A stretch of 64,000 bases of DNA. It comes from Gadus chalcogrammus (lineage: Eukaryota; Chordata; Actinopteri; Gadiformes; Gadidae). Numbering within the stretch: the first letter of the stretch is position 1; each line of letters begins with the position of its first letter. Shown here one piece after another: positions 1 to 10,403 of this stretch. Location: assembly GCF_026213295.1 (NCBI RefSeq), contig NC_079420.1:11117548-11181547 (forward strand), given 5' to 3'. Made by a program: the position numbers and the translations under genes. The notes beneath the pieces were generated by a model that was not told where the DNA came from, made no database searches, and saw only the letters and a program-made list of their open reading frames with translations.

Positions 1-35
1 TGTCCCAGCATGGAGCCGCGGGCCGGCTGTGACTG

Positions 36-76
36 ACACACACACACAGACACACACACACACACACACACACACA
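36..76. repeat. (CA)n microsatellite
   Basis: Short CA run with one interrupting GA near the window start. Confidence 0.85.
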
Positions 77-318
77 CCATTTGAACAGAAAACGTAAAAT
101 AAGTTTCTAAAATCATCACTGATTTGGTTATCTTTTAACATCTACAGATCAGATAAAACAGAAGGCTATTGAGTGATCACTGGAAGGATTAAAGGCATTC
201 TTTTGCACATTATGTCACATTGGTTGAAATTCTCTTCATATGCCAACAGCATCAATAAACCAAATCATTAAAGATGGTTTGCTCCGTAGTCAACTACCCT
301 CCTCCCCCACCCCCATGC

Positions 319-3300
319 TTATTTAAGGTGGTCCGCTCTGTGGACGAAGACCCCCCGGACCCCCCTGATGGCGAGCCCTCCCTGGTCCCGGGCGAGCGTG
401 AGGACGAAGCGGGACAGGCCCGTGTTGGGGCTGAGCGACAGCATGTGGGCGTGGTCGACGCCGGGCGGCGGCAAGCAGCCCAGTGCCTGCAGCAGGTGGC
501 GCACGGCCGAGCGGATGTAGGCGCCGTGACCCACCAGCAGGGCGTGGACCCCCGGGGCCCCCAGGGCCCCCAGCCCCTCGTCCGCCCGGCCCTCCGCCGG
601 GGGGGAGACCAGAGGCTCTGATGTGGAGGGGACCGGTTCCGGGCGGTTGAGCCAGTGGTCGGCATCAATGCGGCGCAGCATGGATTCTAGAAACACCCTG
701 AAGCGCTCCGTCACCTAAAGGAAACGAGCAGGAACAACAACATCAGCAGAAGGACCGAGAAACACCAACAGTACCACTGGCCACTGGAGCCAGGTCCACA
801 CGCCTGGAAACATTGGCTTAGAGCCGGCATGGGGCTCAGGAGGTAGAGCGGGTAACCGGGAGGTTGCTAGTTCGATCTCATTGATCGAGTGTCGAGCTGT
901 CCCTGAGCAAGACACCGACCTCACCATGACTGTTAATGACGAGCTGGCTGTCGCCTTGCATGCTGACACCGCCATCGGTGTGTGAATGTGTGCATGAATG
1001 GGTGAATGTTAGGCAGGATTGTGCTTTGAGCGGCTACTGGTTAGAGTAGCGCTGCATAAATGCAGTCCATTGACCATTTATAGTCCCTCTCAAAAGCAGC
1101 TTCCATCCAACTGAAACTGATTATCGAGTCAGAAGTCGGACCATTAAACCGTGGTTCTGGTTTTGTGTTGAGGTCTGACGCGTTGCAGACCTCAGCCCGG
1201 CGGTTCAGGGCAGGTGCATAAGGCACGTGTTGTAATGGGAAACACAGTTTCAGCTTTCGACTTTGGGAAAAGCAACTGAAAACTGAAACCACAGAGGTAA
1301 TATTAAGCTTCATCGATCATGAAAACCACCGCCTAACCAACGGCTGAGTTCAAAACAATAGATTCAGAATAAGATGAGATCCACTGATCTGTTAAGAGAA
1401 GTTGTTGGAGTACAATTGAATGACTGATTTCCAGTTTGGCGACTACTCCAGACCCAACCCTCACTCTTATCCTCTCCCATCCTGAATCAAGAGGTCAGCA
1501 CATGGAAACAACAGAAGGAAGTTGTGCGTGGTCATCCTCGAGGACTCACCCTCCAACCACTGGGTCGAATGGACCAAGACATAACAACCAACCGGTTGGC
1601 TCCGGTTCGCAGCTCTCCACGGTGACCCCCCGCCCACACGGCTGCCCCAGCACGTACATCAACACAGAACCAGCATTGAGCAGGTGACTTGTTAATCGCA
1701 AGCCAGTGACGGACATTGTGTGGGAGAAAGAGGTGTACTTTGATCAACCTCTTCTCCAACCCACGCACCCGGACCCGTGTCTCCGGCTCGCCGAGAGGGG
1801 AGAGAGGGGAGAGAGGGGAGAGAGACCAGCACTCTCACAGAACCTACCGTAAGATGGAGAGGAGGCCACTACTCTGTGCTGACCCCTAGTGGTCAAGATA
1901 CAGAACTGCAGTAGAATGAACATGTTCTTGGTATGTGTTGATTTACACTGGTCTGTCTCTCTGCGTGTGCGCGTGCGTGCGGGCGTGAGGACTGAGGCCG
2001 CCTGTTAACAAGCCTGTTCCGAACCAGTCCAGCAGCTGTACTCACCTGCTGCTCGCTCTCGCCCCCTGGTGCCACGAAGTCCACCGTCGTCTCACCAGCC
2101 TCCGCCGCCATCGCCCGGTACGCCTCCACCGGCCGGCCCTCCGCCACGCCGAAGCTCTGCCCACACCACACACTGGGTCAGGGCTCAACATACTGGTCCC
2201 CCTTACAACATCCTCGGCCAGGGTTCATCATTCTGATCCCCCACACCCCACCCCACACTGCGTCAGGGTTCATCATACTGGCCTGAGCCAACATGAAACC
2301 GGTTAACCAGAGTTTTGGGGAACACCAACGCAGAGGGCAGGGTCTGCCAGGGGCAGTGACGGCTCTTATTGACCTGTGCAGCCTCAGTGGCCTCAGAGTC
2401 ACCCAGCCTGAGTGGGTCAGGCGAGGCTGCTGAAACCAGCCATCAACCACATCCCCAGATATCTAACACATGTCTGCATGGACGGAGAGGGGAACAGAAC
2501 GCACCTTCTCCTTCAGTAAAGCGTCGCAGACCATCTCCAGACCAGCGCCGCTGCTGTTGTGTTTCAGGATGACCTCTGCCGTCTGAACGGACACACAGAA
2601 AATAAACAGTTTAATTAACCGTTAGACATCGCTGTGGGCAGAAACAGAAACTCCTTCAGGCCAAGAGTTTATCCGCAATGTACAAGTTATTAATACACTG
2701 GAGGACACTTTGTAAAAAAAGTATTAAATAATAAACATCATGTAATAAATCCCACCTGACGGGCCCGCAGCATGCTGCTGACGAAGACGTTGGTGAAGGT
2801 GACGTCTCTCAGGTAACGGCCTGCCGCCTCCGCCTGCTGGACGCCGGTCTCAGACAGACACGAGTCGATGGCCTGCCCTGGGGGACACACGGAACCACAC
2901 GGGTTGAACCCACGCAGAACCACACGGGATGGACCCACGCAGAACCACACGGGTTGAACCCACGCAGAACCACACGGGATGGACCCACACGGAACCACAC
3001 GGGATGGACCCACACAGAACCACACGGGTTGGACCCACACGGGTTGGACCCACACAGAACCACACGGGATGGACCCACGCAGAACCACACGGGATGGACC
3101 CACGCAGAACCACACGGGATGGACCCACACGGAACCACACGGGTTGGACCCACACGGAACCACACGGGTTGGACCCACACAGAACCACACGGGTTGGACC
3201 CACGCAGAACCACAAGGGTTGGACCCACGCAGAACCACAAGGGTTGGACCCACACGGGTTGGACCCACGCAGAACCACAAGGGTTGGACCCACACGGGTT

Positions 3301-4089
3301 GGACCCACACAGAACCACACGGGTTGGACCCACGCAGAACCACAAGGGTTGGACCCACACAGAACCACACAGACCTTTGGGGGACTGCTGGCCGGGGGGC
3401 TACGTACCTTGTAAGAGGCCGTCTTTGTTGAACTGCGTTTCCCCGCTGCAACAAATCAGTCAGCAGAACAACGTTGGTCAGACAAAACCCACAAGCAACT
3501 TTATATTGATATTTACATTGAGGGCATTTAGCAGACGCTTTGATCCAAAGCGACTTACAATAAGTACATGTCAGAAGAAGAGAAACAATGAATCGCTGGC
3601 GGTACATAATACGAGCTGTTCAACTTATAGTCCTAGTAGTATGAATGATCCTAAACTAAATAAAGATAGTGCGTGTGTGCGTGCGTGTGTGCGTGTGCGT
3701 GTGTGCGTGTGTGTGTGTGTGTGTGATAAAGATAACGCTAAATGGTCGAGTGTAAGGCCAGATGGAGGCTTGTTGTGAACTGTGACATTTGGATGTGCTT
3801 CCACCCAGACTGACCGTGTTGGTGCAGTCTATAAATTGGCGACTTCCCCCAATATTCCAGATAATATACAGACACTACGTGAACGCTGTTTATTAAACCA
3901 AACATTGTGTTCCTTGCACCATGTCCACTATTAAAATCACAAGTGAAGTGAAGTAAACGGAGACTTGTTAGCCGCACACAATCCGGTAGCAGCGCGACTG
4001 AAGCTCTGCAACAAGTTGACCCGAAACCATGAACCCTTCAGCGGTACTTACTGCCGGACCAGGGTGAAGGCCATGGTGAACAGTGCCAT
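319..4089 (-). CDS. tigar: TIGAR, fructose-2,6-bisphosphatase
   Basis: Histidine-phosphatase (phosphoglycerate mutase-like) family; TIGAR lowers fructose-2,6-bisphosphate in the cytosol and shifts glucose from glycolysis to the pentose phosphate pathway. Six exons on the minus strand: 4052-4089, 3408-3445, 2756-2877, 2505-2582, 2046-2156 and 319-714. They sum to 783 nt (260 aa; human 270) and every join is in phase. The catalytic motif LVRHGET is split across exons 1 and 2. Exon 3 gives CLSETGVQQAEAAG. Exon 5 gives FGVAEGRPVEAYRAMA and APGGES, matching the KYGVVEG and PPGGE regions. Exon 6 carries GHGAYIRS (second catalytic His; human has SHGAYMRS) and SPNTGLSRFVL, ending DHLK. The start at 4089 gives MALFTMAFTLVRH; an in-frame Met at 4074 is also possible. 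A 25-bp minisatellite fills intron 2. Fish have two tigar paralogues; I cannot say which this is. Confidence 0.93.
826..1083 (+). mobile_element. tRNA-derived SINE in tigar intron 5
   Basis: Fish SINE body: tRNA-like head (GGCTCAGGAGGTAGAGCG, then the B-box-like GTTCGATCTC), followed by the conserved central stretch GAGCAAGACACCGACC, GAGCTGGCTGTCGCCTTGCA, GTGTGTGAATG, and a tail ending ATAAATGCAGTCCATTGACCATTT. A second copy lies near 14.2 kb. Confidence 0.75.
2882..3371. repeat. 25-bp minisatellite in tigar intron 2
   Basis: About 19 tandem units of roughly 25 bp built on CACGGGTTGGACCCACGCAG and AACCA, with some short 16-bp units. Variation is at three positions (GTTGG/GATGG, ACGC/ACAC, CACAC/CACAA). 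It is open in several frames on both strands, which yields long but meaningless reading frames. Confidence 0.95.
3504..3640 (+). repeat. dispersed GCAGACGCTTT-type fish repeat, copy 1
   Basis: Contains GGGCATTTAGCAGACGCTTT, then CAAAGCGACTTACAATAAGT. Two more copies lie in this window near 13.24-13.43 kb (plus) and 20.69-20.93 kb (minus). Widespread in fish genomes; I do not assign a family name. Confidence 0.7.
3670..3726. repeat. (GT)n with GC interruptions
   Basis: GT/GC alternating microsatellite within tigar intron 1. Confidence 0.85.
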
Positions 4090-5586
4090 GGTGATGAAGA
4101 GGAGGGGAACGCTGTGTATGTGTAGAACACCAGTTGAACTGTCACATGTGCAGCTGCTCAGCGCTCTGACTACGGAGGCCCAAAGGAGACGAAAGGGCGA
4201 ACCCTGAAAAACGATTTACTTAAGGTATCATTACATGACCTAAAAACTCAAACGGTTTAGTGTAGCACGTCAGACAATTGGTATTAGTGGAAAGGAAAAC
4301 ATATTAGTTTAGACGAAGTCCTTTATCTAAGGTCCAAAACACTTTCCACACAGGCCTAAAGGTCCCTCATGGTGAAGCTCAGCAGGGGGAATCTAGACCA
4401 CTGAAAACACGTATGTTGTTTTATTTTATGTTGTTATTATATTATATTTTATATATTATGTTACGTTATGTCTATCTTGATTTCCGTTGAACAAGCGCTC
4501 GAGGCACCCTTGGGCGATCAGAGCCGGGTGGCGCTTGAGCTGTGATCAATCTGATTGGACTGCAAACGAATCTAAGGGCGGAACGGTCAGCTCGATTGAC
4601 CAATGGCTGGCTGTAGCCACGAATCCGAAGTGGGAATGAGGAGGGAGCTCGACCGGTAAAGGCCCAAAGAGAGCCTCGGGTCCTGTCTAAGTTACAGTCT
4701 CCGGCCTGCAGGGGGCACCGTGGGGCGTCTTAGGCAGGCTCTCCACTGCAGTTTGTTGTTCCACGACCTTCTTCAGGTGCCGTCAGCCATGGTGGTGAGT
4801 TGCTCAAGTAAGGCTCAGCCGTTTTTAATCTCGTGTAATCCTCGAATTTTGAATGCCCAAAACACGCAACTCTTTCGGTTTTTTAATTTATGGAGTGTAT
4901 TTTATACGGGACGATGGGTATTGTTGGGCTCAAGGTTTGGATTGTCGTTTAGTAGCCTGTTTCCTGGAGGCTTCTGTGTATCCATCGGATATCTGTGCAC
5001 ATGGGTGCAGCTGAATATTGGGAAATATTAAGGGAATTTCGCAGTGCATTCAATGACCCAAAGTTAACAGAGTAACGTTTTGCGCATTAAAACCATTGGC
5101 GAACCAGTAAAATGGTTTGAACCATCGACGAGATGACGTCGGACTCAGTCACTAGTGGTCCCACGAGGGTATAAAAAAAAATGAATCGCGACGGTCTATG
5201 CCGTGAACATAAAGTGTACATATTTATAATTTGAAAGTCGTCCCAGCCTTTATACCACAGATACTATAGGGTCTATAGCATATAACCTTGTTTTCTGATT
5301 ACAGTTTAATGTAACAGTAAGCTGACAAAATCGTTGATTAACACTGCAACTGCAAATTAACCACACGGAGATAACCATGGCAACCGGTCAAACAAATTTT
5401 CCTTCTGTCATCATTCCGCGCGCGCATCCGCCGTGTTGATAAACTAATAATCCCCCTATGCGTGGACTTTGTATGGATTCGCGCCGCCCCGTCGCTTTTG
5501 GTGTGAACGTGCGCTTGGTGTCAGATCATTCGAACGCAAAATATTTTTTTTCGCAGACAGGTCGTTACACCGGATTTCGGGGCGCC

Positions 5587-5633
5587 CGAAAGCTATCAGT
5601 CATGCGTCTGAAGCCAGGGTAATTTATAGTACA
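5587..5633 (+). pseudogene. decayed eighth snoRNA copy (5' hairpin only)
   Basis: In intron 1 of the host gene, CGAAAG followed by CTGAAGCCAGGGTAATTTAT and AGTACA aligns with CGAAAG...CTGTAGCCAGGGTCATTGAT and AGTACA of the intact copies. The H box and 3' hairpin are not recognisable. Confidence 0.5.
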
Positions 5634-5761
5634 ATATATATATACGTACTCATGCTTGTGTTCTTTGCCTGCCAGGTGGTGGTCCGTATGAAGCAGTCTG
5701 GGCTCCTGCTTTGCTCCATGTTGGACCCTGGTTCTGCAGGTAACTGTTTGTGTGTGTGTGT

Positions 5762-5890
5762 CCTGTATCGAAAGTGGCCGTGGCTGGTCTGTAGCCAGGG
5801 TCATTGATAGTACAGGAATAAAAACTGAGCGCTTTTCCCGTGTTTGAAGGATTAATAATTCCTATCAATCCCTGTTGCTCTCAAACATTT
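5762..5890 (+). ncRNA. H/ACA box snoRNA, copy 1
   Basis: 129 nt, two hairpins. The 5' hairpin has basal stem CCTGTA/TACAGG, a pocket, upper stem TGGCC/GGTCA and inner stem TGGCT/AGCCA. The hinge carries an ANANNA box (ATAAAA). The 3' hairpin has basal stem TGAGCGC/GCTCTCA with one mismatch and apical stem TTGAAGGA/TCCTaTCAA. It ends ACA plus three bases. These are the defining features of a pseudouridylation guide. Confidence 0.85.
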
Positions 5891-6329
5891 ACCATCTCTA
5901 TTTATTAGTTTGTTTTAGTTTGAAATATCGTGTCCTTTAGTGGTTTATTTTATGTATTGTGTATAAATGCGGTCTTTGCTGAATGTGTAGAAAGTCAGTT
6001 TGTCATCAGTCAGGTCATCACTCATCAAGGACTGAAGACTTACTGGTGTCTCGAGGCAAACGATATAGGCCTATTCAACTTTATTTAATGATTGCTGGCC
6101 AATCATCAGTTCATTTAAACATGGTTCTTATAGCATGCTAGGCTACTGCCTTGCACTAACGTCTAACTCCTACAGCAGGGGTTAATCTAGCTGTTAAACA
6201 AAATAAACTTGTCTCATGCTTGTGTTCTGTCCCATCCAGGCGGTGCTCAGGATGAAGGCTGGCGTTCTGCCAGCGCAATGTTGGAACCTAGTTCTGCAGA
6301 GTAGCAGGTAACTGTATGTGTGTGTGTGT

Positions 6330-6458
6330 CCTGTATCGAAAGTGGCCGTGGCTGGTCTGTAGCCAGGGTCATTGATAGTACAGGAATAAAAACTGAGCGC
6401 TTTTCCCGTGTTTGAAGGATTAATAATTCCTATCAATCCCTGTTGCTCTCAAACATTG
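6330..6458 (+). ncRNA. H/ACA box snoRNA, copy 2
   Basis: Same as copy 1 over the whole 129 nt apart from the last base (ACATTG). It sits in a unit whose flanks are nearly identical to those of copy 6, so these two arose by a recent block duplication. Confidence 0.85.
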
Positions 6459-6616
6459 ACTGTCTCCAGTTTAAGTTATTTCTAGGTATTATGGAATGAA
6501 TATAATCAATTGCCAAAACATTTGTGGTAGTTCCATCAATCTTATTCAACTCTGTTGGTGTCACAGTAGGGGGCCGGTAGGGATTTGTTTCAGACTTTTG
6601 TAATATGCTGATTTTA

Positions 6617-7194
6617 TGTAAGGGATAATGCCCGACGAGGTGTCCATTATCAGGAATTAATGGACTTCGCGGAGGCAACCGTCCTCCGCTTCGCGTCGTC
6701 CATTAATTCCTGATAATGGACACCTCGAAGGGCATTATCCCGCTTATACCAAGGTCACTTACCAACGGTGACCAAATTAAGACCATTAATTTATATTTTC
6801 ATGCGTTTTACAATCTGAATCTAACGTTTTCCACAAAACATACATTTGTTTCCCTGGTTACGCCTGAGGGTCCGACTAATACCCGGAACCACCATTACAC
6901 GCCCGTTGGGTTCTCATGCAACGGAAACGTTGTTCACTCCTCCAGTAATTAGGACAGACCATAGCTACGACTTTAGAACGGGAGGTAGCGGGAGGTATTA
7001 TAGTCCGCTGAGCTTTGTTTTGTTTCCCGTTGCTATGGTTACTACTATTTTAGAGACGATACGCCAGCTAGCGCATTAATTGAGGATGGTAAACAGACAA
7101 TTTGACGGAACTACTTGTCCAGGTGTCCGTATATCAGGAGTTAATGCACACCCTGCATCCAATCAGAATCGAGTATTCCCGCAGGCCGTGGTAT
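6617..7194. mobile_element. MITE-like insertion with internal palindrome
   Basis: This segment is absent from the paralogous unit at about 9350-9370, which serves as an empty site. It begins near GGATAATGCCCGACGAGG and contains a near-perfect inverted repeat, about 6625-6666 against 6700-6742 (AGGTGTCCATTATCAGGAAT and its complement). Near the far end a related sequence, AGGTGTCCGTATATCAGGAG, recurs. No transposase reading frame seen; the superfamily is not determined. Confidence 0.65.
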
Positions 7195-7349
7195 AATGAG
7201 GAGTAATATGCAAGCATAAATGTAAATCTTAAGCGGGTTGTCTCATGCTGTTGTTCTTTCCCAGGTTCAGGACGGTCTGGGGTTCTGCTCGACGCCATGT
7301 TGGACCCTAGTTTTGCAGAGCAACAGGTAACGGTGTGCGTTTGCAGGGT

Positions 7350-7389
<40 letters not shown>

Positions 7390-7396
7390 TGGTTCT

Positions 7397-7526
7397 CCTG
7401 TATCGAAAGTGGCCGTGGCTGGTCTGTAGCCAGGGTCATTGATAGTACAGGAAATAAAAACTGAGCGCTTTTCCCGTGTTTGAAGGATTAATAATTCCTA
7501 TCAATCCCTGTTGCGCTCAAACATTT
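7397..7526 (+). ncRNA. H/ACA box snoRNA, copy 3
   Basis: 130 nt; one extra A in the hinge (GAAATAAAAA). The 3' hairpin basal stem is a perfect TGAGCGC/GCGCTCA, in contrast to the single mismatch in copies 1, 2, 5, 6 and 7. Confidence 0.85.
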
Positions 7527-7869
7527 ACCTTCTAGTTTTTTTTTTTTTTTTTAGATGTAAAGGAATGCCATTTGAAATCGATCATGTGTACTTTAGTGAT
7601 ATAGTTTATTTCCAGCAGTTGGGTATAAATGCAGTCTTTAGTGAATGTAGAAAAACTATTTCAAGGAAACAACTTGACTATCAATCAAGGACTAAAGCTT
7701 TGCTTACTTTCTTCTCGAATAAAAATGAGTATTAATGCAAATTGTTCTTACAGTCTCAGGCTGGATCACCATCTAGTACATGTGTATCTCATGCTAGTTT
7801 ATTTCCCAACCAGGTGGTGGTCAGTGTGCTGGGCTCCATGTTGGACCCTGGTCCTGCAGAGTAGCAGGT

Positions 7870-7921
<52 letters not shown>

Positions 7922-7923
<2 letters not shown>

Positions 7924-8050
7924 TGTATCGAAAGTGGCCGTGGCTGGTCTGTAGCCAGGGTCATTGATAGTACAGGAATAAAAACTGAGAGCTTTTCCCG
8001 TGTTTGAAGGATTAATAATTCCTATCAATCCCTGTTGCTCTCAAACATTT
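7922..8050 (+). ncRNA. H/ACA box snoRNA, copy 4
   Basis: 129 nt. The left strand of the 3' basal stem reads TGAGAGC, giving a perfect 7-bp pairing with GCTCTCA. Immediately preceded by a (GT)n run that follows the exon 5 donor. Confidence 0.85.
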
Positions 8051-8477
8051 ACCTTCTCTGGTTATTTAAGTAATTTATTTGTACCGTCGCTGAATTATAA
8101 TCAATTGTCTTGTATCCCAAGCAGATTTGTCTGAATGTGTGATTATTCAATAACTTTGTTAGATTTTGCAATCCATTTTTAATCAGTTTTTGGTCAAAGT
8201 AGGGGACCGGATGTGGGATGAGTATCAGACTTTGGCAAAATGTAAAAAAACAAATGCATGCCGATAAGCACTGAGTCATTCATATGTTTGAAAGGATAGA
8301 GCTGTATTGAAGAGTAATATTATTCATGGTTAAGGTGAATCTTTAGATTGTTGTGGTGTTTCATGCTTGTGTTTGTTCCCAGCCCGGCGGTGGTGGTGAA
8401 GGGTGAAGGAGGCTGGGCTCCATGTTGGACCCTGGTTCTGCAGAGCAGCAGGTAACAGCTTGTGTCTGTTTGGTCAC

Positions 8478-8606
8478 CCTGTATCGAAAGTGGCCGTGGC
8501 TGGTCTGTAGCCAGGGTCATTGATAGTACAGGAATAAAAACTGAGCGCTTTTCCCGTGTTTGAAGGATTAATAATTCCTATCAATCCCTGTTGCTCTCAA
8601 ACATTG
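8478..8606 (+). ncRNA. H/ACA box snoRNA, copy 5
   Basis: 129 nt, same as copy 1 except for the terminal base (ACATTG); the intron upstream lacks the long GT run seen in other units. Confidence 0.85.
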
Positions 8607-9069
8607 ACCCTCTCTAGTTAGTAGTTCTTTTTATATTTAATGGAATAAATGTAGAAATATTGTGTCTTTTATTGCTGTTTTATCTCCGAAAGTTGTTTAT
8701 AAATGCGGTGTTTGCTGATTGTGTAGAAAGTCAGTTTGTCGTCGGTCAGGTCATGGCTCATCAAGGACTGAAGACTTACTGGTGTCTCGAGGCAAACGAT
8801 TTAGGCCTATTCAACTTTATTTAATGATTGCTGGCCAATCATCAGTTCATTTAAACATGGCTCTTATAGCATGCTAGGCTACTGCCTTGCACTAACGTCT
8901 AACTCCTACAGCAGGGGTTAATCTAGCTGTTACAAAATAAACTTGTCTCATGCTCGTGTTCTGTCCCATCCAGGCAATGCTCAGGATGAAGGCTGGCGTT
9001 CTGCCAGCGCAATGTTGGAACCTAGTTCTGAAGAGTAGCAGGTAACTGTGTGTGTGTGTGTGTGTGTGT

Positions 9070-9198
9070 CCTGTATCGAAAGTGGCCGTGGCTGGTCTGT
9101 AGCCAGGGTCATTGATAGTACAGGAATAAAAACTGAGCGCTTTTCCCGTGTTTGAAGGATTAATAATTCCTATCAATCCCTGTTGCTCTCAAACATTG
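9070..9198 (+). ncRNA. H/ACA box snoRNA, copy 6
   Basis: 129 nt, same sequence as copy 2; flanks for several hundred bases on both sides match those of copy 2. Confidence 0.85.
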
Positions 9199-9550
9199 AC
9201 TGTCTCCAGTTGAAGTTATTTCTAGGTAGTATGGAATGAATAAAATCAATTGCCAAAACATTTGGAGTAGTTTCATCAATCATTCAACTCTCTTGGTGTC
9301 ACAGTAGGGGGCCGGTAGGGATTTGTTTCAGACTTTTGTAATATGCTGATGTGTTTTATTGAGGAGTAATATACAAGCATAAATGTAAATCTTGTGCGGG
9401 TTGTCTCATGCTATTGTTCTTTCCCAGACAGGCAGGGTTCAGGATGGTCTGGGGTTCTGCTCGGCGCCATGTTGGACCCTAGTTTTGCAGAGCAGCAGGT
9501 AACGGTGTGTGTTTGCAGGATTGTGTGTGTGTGTGTGTGTTTGTGGTCAC

Positions 9551-9679
9551 CCTGTATCGAAAGTGGCCGTGGCTGGTCTGTAGCCAGGGTCATTGATAGT
9601 ACAGGAATAAAAACTGAGCGCTTTTCCCGTGTTTGAAGGATTAATAATTCCTATCAATCCCTGTTGCTCTCAAACATTT
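9551..9679 (+). ncRNA. H/ACA box snoRNA, copy 7
   Basis: 129 nt, same as copy 1. Last unit before the terminal exon; its exon and flank resemble unit 3. Confidence 0.85.
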
Positions 9680-9916
9680 ACTGAAGATAGTTTCTAATAT
9701 TGTCTTTTCTCTAGAGCTCTGAACCATCCTGGCATTAGGCTGGTGCATTCAGAAGCCAAGCTGTCAACAAGGGCTGCATATGTTCTGACTGCTCTTTGTT
9801 TCTGTCCCACCGTCCTCAGGGCTGACGGGCCAGTCCCCTTCTCCACCCACTGCTCTCAGACATGGAAAGTGGAAGCTGGCCACTTGAAGTCTACATCTCT
9901 TGAGATTATTGTTTTA

Positions 9917-9922
9917 AATAAA
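9917..9922 (+). terminator. polyadenylation signal of the snoRNA host gene
   Basis: AATAAA in the last predicted exon, followed by a GT-rich stretch. Confidence 0.6.
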
Positions 9923-10128
9923 GTTTCTGTTGACAAGATGTCCTGGGTTCGATTTGTTTCATTGTTCCTCATATCGAGAATAAGTAGGGGAAAGTGGCCG
10001 CATAATTGAAAAAAGTTTGTTGAATCAGATGACGATGAACTGCAATGCATCATGGGATTTAATGCCAAAATAAGTGCATGGTTTGTACGCATTTGGATTC
10101 GTACACCAGGGAGGAACCAGATAAATCT

Positions 10129-10403
10129 TTGAAGGTCCCATGGCATGCCACCAGGTGTGATGTAATTAGCCGGTACAAGCCGTTCTGGAAAACTGCCCCT
10201 TATGACATCACAGGTGGGCGTGTCCACCTAGATGTGTGCTGGATAGATCAGTCTACCAGCCTACCCAGTGGTCTGTAGCATACGTTGCTCATCCATCCGT
10301 CACACATCTAGGTGGACACGCCCACCTGTGATGTCAAAGGGCAGATTTCAGAAACGGCTTGTAGCGGCTAACCACACCTGGTGGCATGCCATGGGACCTT
10401 TAA
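10129..10403. mobile_element. palindromic MITE, copy A
   Basis: Long imperfect inverted repeat: AAGGTCCCATGGCATGCC at the left and its complement at the right. Inner arms include CACAGGTGGGCGTGTCCACC and its complement around a short central region. A second member of the same family lies at about 20010-20301. No coding capacity. Confidence 0.8.

Larger units (their letters stand above)
4690..9940 (+). ncRNA. snoRNA host gene with tandem exon-intron units
   Basis: Inferred spliced non-coding RNA gene. Predicted exons: 1, about 4690-4794 (start uncertain, pyrimidine-rich CCTTCTTC nearby); 2, 5676-5739; 3, 6240-6307; 4, 7265-7326; 5, 7814-7867; 6, 8393-8451; 7, 8974-9041; 8, 9432-9498; 9, 9715 to about 9940, with AATAAA at 9917-9922. 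Exons 2-8 are copies of one another, sharing CCATGTTGGACCCTGGTTCT and ending GCAG before a GTAAC donor. Their lengths (64, 68, 62, 54, 59, 68, 67) are not multiples of three, so no repeated protein frame survives splicing. Introns 2-8 each hold one H/ACA snoRNA. The gene is head to head with tigar, about 0.6 kb from its start codon. No named orthologue recognised. Exon calls rest on splice consensus and unit-to-unit conservation only. Confidence 0.75.

Noticed and set aside
2738..3607. Long frames rich in WVQP/CGS and TEPHGLDP repeats on both strands
   Set aside because: They are translations of the 25-bp minisatellite in tigar intron 2; only the exon 3 part at 2756-2877 is coding.
5565..9593. 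Repeated antisense frames beginning MTLATDQPRPLSIQ or MIGIINPSNTGKALSF
   Set aside because: They recur only because the snoRNA is repeated; they run antisense across its hairpins and end in CA repeats.
5762..9679. C/D box snoRNA interpretation
   Set aside because: No paired RTGATGA and CTGA boxes with a terminal stem; two hairpins with ANANNA hinge and ACA end fit H/ACA instead.
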